Below are positions 4,785 to 5,696 of a stretch of 5,696 bases of DNA, one piece after another. Source of the DNA: Bacteroidota bacterium (GTDB lineage: Bacteria > Bacteroidota > Bacteroidia > Cytophagales > Cyclobacteriaceae); the NCBI GenBank assembly GCA_027297025.1, contig JAPUIM010000289.1:1-5696 (forward strand), read 5' to 3'. The notes beneath the pieces are model-generated. The model had not been told where the DNA came from and made no database searches. It was given only the letters and a program-made list of their open reading frames with translations. Within the stretch, counting starts at the first letter, position 1. Each line of letters starts with the position of its first letter. Made by a program: the position numbers and the translations under genes.

Positions 4785-5696
4785 ATGAGCCTGTGGGATT
4801 TGTATGCATCTTGCGAAAATAAAAAATCATTGAGAAGGTAATGATAGCAAATAGGATCACCGGCAGTGGACTTATTTCTCCGGTAGATTCAATATCAAAA
4901 TCAATGATCCCCAGTTGAGCAAAATACACTAAAGATATTGTAAATCCATTATTCACAAAATGAGCGATGATAGGGACCAATAAATTTTGTGACCAAAAAT
5001 ATAAGTAACCGAATAATGCACCCAACAGTATTCGAGGCACCAGACCATAAAATTGTAAATGAAAAGCGCTAAATGCCACCGCCGTGACCCAAATGGCCAA
5101 ATGAATATTCTTAAATAGGAAATTAAATTGATTTTGGATCAAACCTCTGAAAAATAGTTCTTCACCCACTGCCGGAATCACTGCGATCACTATCAGGCCT
5201 AATAGAAACTCCCAAGGAGAATCAAACAAGGTTAAGTATTCAGTCAGTTCTTTAAACAAGTGTTCGTTTTGGGAGGCCCATTGTTCAAATGAAGAAAGGA
5301 ATTCTGGTAATTTGACATTGGCATTCCATTCTATGAAAGGGGCATTGACTACCATAAAACAAATAACGATTACACCAGTCAGAAATAGAGCACCCGGAAC
5401 AACCTTCTGCTGAAAGAAATGGGATACTGGATGTATACCAACCCTTTGTAGGTATAACCATGGTATGACAATAAATCCAACCAAGGTAGTGATGCCTTGA
5501 ATTATGTAAATGGGAACTTTCGCCTCGGGGTGAGACAGGGGATCACCCAAAGCCTGAATTAATTGGTTGAATTCGAGGCCGAAAAAGGGGAGAACCAACA
5601 ACATACCCAAAATAGGGCCTATTGCCAAAAATCCACCTACCCCAAACAGTAGAAGTATCAAGAATGCATGAAGGGGTAGTGGTGACTGGGCTAATT
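4777..5696 (-). CDS. CPBP-family intramembrane metalloprotease (Rce1-like), 5' end outside window
   Basis: A polytopic membrane protein of the CPBP/Rce1-like (ABI) family, probably cleaving or processing membrane-associated substrates. The 305 complete visible codons include all three family motifs. Numbering from the first complete codon in the window, they are EELFFR with Glu178, Glu179 and Arg183, FSAFH with Phe208 and His212, and HFVNN with His245 and Asn249. These glutamate and histidine residues are the expected metal and catalytic ligands, so the protein should be active. Hydrophobic segments fill most of the chain. A polar loop (about 120-150, rich in Glu, Gln and Asn) lies before the catalytic helices. 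A TTG at 5661 could open the frame, but it has no supporting ribosome-binding site, and the frame continues to the window edge with LAQSPLPLHAF, resembling the polar start usual before the first helix. The true start is therefore probably beyond 5696. Its stop overlaps the DUF2007 start by 8 nt. Confidence 0.92.
   Translation of the reverse strand, partial: LAQSPLPLHAFLILLLFGVGGFLAIGPILGMLLVLPFFGLEFNQLIQALGDPLSHPEAKVPIYIIQGITTLVGFIVIPWLYLQRVGIHPVSHFFQQKVVPGALFLTGVIVICFMVVNAPFIEWNANVKLPEFLSSFEQWASQNEHLFKELTEYLTLFDSPWEFLLGLIVIAVIPAVGEELFFRGLIQNQFNFLFKNIHLAIWVTAVAFSAFHLQFYGLVPRILLGALFGYLYFWSQNLLVPIIAHFVNNGFTISLVYFAQLGIIDFDIESTGEISPLPVILFAIITFSMIFYFRKMHTNPTGSYE

Overview
This 5.7 kb window looks like ordinary chromosome from a Bacteroidota bacterium, most likely of the Cytophagales/Cyclobacteriaceae type. 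The order inferred is tentative. The evidence is moderate GC content, almost no Shine-Dalgarno sequences before start codons, a promoter-like TAnnTTTG box, and the gene pair DUF2007–cdsA behind a CPBP protease, an arrangement I associate with that phylum. I see no mobile element, CRISPR array, tRNA, rRNA or prophage gene.

Layout. Positions 1-894 (minus) hold the first 298 codons of a TIGR03032/DUF4915-family protein of unknown function, cut by the left window edge. Positions 895-1187 are a divergent intergenic region with a good Bacteroidota promoter candidate for that gene, a 13-bp-stem hairpin, and two palindromes. Positions 1188-1679 (plus) encode a free methionine-(R)-sulfoxide reductase, a GAF-domain enzyme with all three diagnostic cysteines. 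From there to the right edge everything is on the minus strand. Read in transcription order the genes are a CPBP intramembrane protease (its start lies outside the window), a 69-residue DUF2007 protein, phosphatidate cytidylyltransferase (cdsA), a Glu/Leu/Phe/Val-type glutamate dehydrogenase, and a short-form phosphatidylserine decarboxylase (psd).

How the genes work together. CdsA makes CDP-diacylglycerol. Psd makes phosphatidylethanolamine from the phosphatidylserine that a PssA, not in this window, would derive from it. The first three genes overlap by 8 and 20 nt and are almost certainly co-transcribed and translationally coupled. Glutamate dehydrogenase sits between the two lipid genes with a 105-nt upstream gap, so it may have its own promoter, and psd follows it by about 45 nt. 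Psd and the sulfoxide reductase converge with their stop codons overlapping by 4 nt and no terminator visible between them. Minus-strand transcripts could therefore run antisense through the reductase as far as the hairpin at 953-982.

I found no evidence of a new multi-gene system. The most open questions are the function of the TIGR03032 protein, the structured elements in the 895-1187 intergenic region, and the presence of glutamate dehydrogenase within a phospholipid gene run.
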